Origin: CAZHDI01 sp964531285
Lineage (GTDB): Bacteria; Pseudomonadota; Alphaproteobacteria; JAJFIK01
Direction: 5' to 3'
Length of the DNA: 7,315 nt
NCBI GenBank assembly: GCA_964531285.1
Contig: CAZHDI010000130.1
Span: 1 to 7,315, forward strand
Under the pieces are notes generated by a model. That model did no database searches and had not been told where the DNA came from. It saw only the letters and a program-made list of their open reading frames with translations. Position numbers and translations under genes: made by a program. Below, one piece after another: positions 6,513 to 7,315 of this stretch; within the stretch, counting starts at the first letter, position 1; every line of letters begins with the position of its first letter.

Positions 6513-7315
6513 TGAGCTACTCCCCGATCCTTGGACAGGTTTGACGAGAGTTTAAGCTCTAGTCGGGACCTGCTGATCGGGTTCTCCATTACTCGCGTCA
6601 CGCGACCATGGCTGTCGACTGGAGGTTCGGGCGGGAGCCCGGGCCGGAAGTCGACAGCGCGCCTTGATATATCGAAGCCGGGGTCGCCCCGCCATGGGCG
6701 GTGTGCGGCCGTCGGTGGTTGTAGAAGGTCATCCAGTCTTCGATGCCTCGGCGCGCATCGCTGCCGCCGGCGAAGGCGTGCAGGTAGATGCACTCGTACT
6801 TCAGCGACCGCCAGAGGCGTTCGATGAAGATGTTGTCGAGGAAGCGCCCGCGCCCGTCCATCGAGATGCGCACGCCGAAGTCTTTCAGGCGCTGCGTCCA
6901 GGCCCAGGCCGTGAACTGGCTGCCCTGATCGGTATTGAAGATCTCAGGTGGCCCGTGGCGTTCCAGCGCTTCGTCCAGGGCATCGATACAGAACTGCGCC
7001 TCCATGGTGTTGGAGAGCCGCCACGCCAGCACCTTGCGGCTCGACCAGTCCATGATGGCGACGAGATAGAGGAAGCCCTTTGCCAACGGAACGTAAGTGA
7101 TGTCGGCGCACCAGACCTGGTTCGGCCGGTCGATCCTCATCCCGCGCAGGAGATACGGATACAGCCGATGACCTTTGGCCGGGATCGTGGTCCGCGCCCG
7201 CCGATAGATCGGCATCAGACCCATCAGGCGCATCAGACGGCGCACCCGCTTCACGTTCACAAGCCGCCCCGTGGCGCGCAGATGCCAGGTCATTTGCCGG
7301 GCGCCGTAGAACGGG
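6513..7315 (-). mobile_element. IS3-family insertion sequence, one end and most of orfB (truncated by window edge)
   Basis: The IS3-type transposase below identifies the element. Its downstream end probably lies at TGAGCTACTCCCCGATCC starting at 6513, because the stretch begins with TG as IS3-family ends do and lies about 85 bp past the transposase stop. The boundary is a guess by eye: the other terminal repeat and orfA are outside the window, so neither inverted repeat nor target duplication can be checked. The element is oriented with transcription toward rhodopsin. Confidence 0.6.
6598..7315 (-). CDS. IS3-family transposase OrfB, DDE integrase domain (5' end outside window)
   Basis: Catalyses strand cutting and transfer of the insertion sequence. 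The frame is open through the window edge: codons before the ATG at 7293 encode PFYGARQ, which joins smoothly to MTWHLRATG in the way typical of IS3 OrfB, so that ATG is internal and not the true start. Numbering from it, the catalytic triad is Asp64 (WCADITYV), Asp122 (NTDQGSQF) and Glu158 (FIERLWRSLKYE), with 35 residues between the second Asp and Glu: the DD(35)E spacing of the family. The closing YNHRRPH motif is present. No stop or frameshift breaks the visible part, so the enzyme may be active if orfA and the terminal repeats are intact. Confidence 0.92.
   Translation of the reverse strand, partial: PFYGARQMTWHLRATGRLVNVKRVRRLMRLMGLMPIYRRARTTIPAKGHRLYPYLLRGMRIDRPNQVWCADITYVPLAKGFLYLVAIMDWSSRKVLAWRLSNTMEAQFCIDALDEALERHGPPEIFNTDQGSQFTAWAWTQRLKDFGVRISMDGRGRFLDNIFIERLWRSLKYECIYLHAFAGGSDARRGIEDWMTFYNHRRPHTAHGGATPASIYQGALSTSGPGSRPNLQSTAMVA

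Noticed and set aside
6319..6555. Plus-strand open frame of 78 codons between rhodopsin and the insertion sequence
   Set aside because: There is no recognisable domain, and it runs across the likely insertion-sequence end, so it is probably chance.
6464..6793. Minus-strand open frame of 109 codons overlapping the transposase 3' end
   Set aside because: It is out of frame with the transposase, whose DDE motifs and C-terminal YNHRRPH are intact.

Overview
The window looks like a piece of a GC-rich bacterial chromosome or large replicon, most likely from a marine or aquatic alphaproteobacterium (Rhodobacterales-like). This rests on the high GC, the GC-ending codons, the gene order and the resemblance of the proteins to families I know from that group. 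The placement is inference, because there is no rRNA or other marker gene here.

Layout: nearly everything lies in one minus-strand operon that reads from right to left. It runs: microbial rhodopsin (5392-6168), crtE-type prenyl diphosphate synthase (4397-5323), crtI phytoene desaturase (3003-4511), crtB phytoene synthase (2155-3006), crtY lycopene cyclase (1059-2168) and blh beta-carotene dioxygenase (193-1062). From crtE onward every junction overlaps: 115, 4, 14 and 4 nt. Rhodopsin is set apart from crtE by 68 bp holding a perfect 10-bp GC-rich hairpin. Left of blh, the first 37 bases look like the end of a convergent plus-strand gene, so the operon ends at blh. Right of rhodopsin are about 340 bp of non-coding DNA with palindromic candidate operator sites, then one end of an IS3-family insertion sequence whose transposase continues past the window edge.

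How the genes work together: CrtE supplies the C20 precursor, CrtB joins two units to phytoene, CrtI desaturates it to lycopene and CrtY cyclises it to beta-carotene. Blh cleaves beta-carotene to retinal, and retinal binds Lys228 of the rhodopsin to give a light-driven proton pump. The window is therefore a complete phototrophy cassette from C20 precursor to holo-rhodopsin.

Most interesting points: the rhodopsin has Gly149 where proteorhodopsin has a bulky Phe. This is the 'fenestration' that lets xanthorhodopsin-type pumps hold a carotenoid antenna, yet no carotenoid hydroxylase or ketolase is encoded here. The hairpin after rhodopsin probably separates pump and pigment expression. The crtE reading frame runs 115 nt into crtI, giving an odd C-terminal tail. 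The overall system type (rhodopsin plus crt plus blh) is known; I see no wholly new system.
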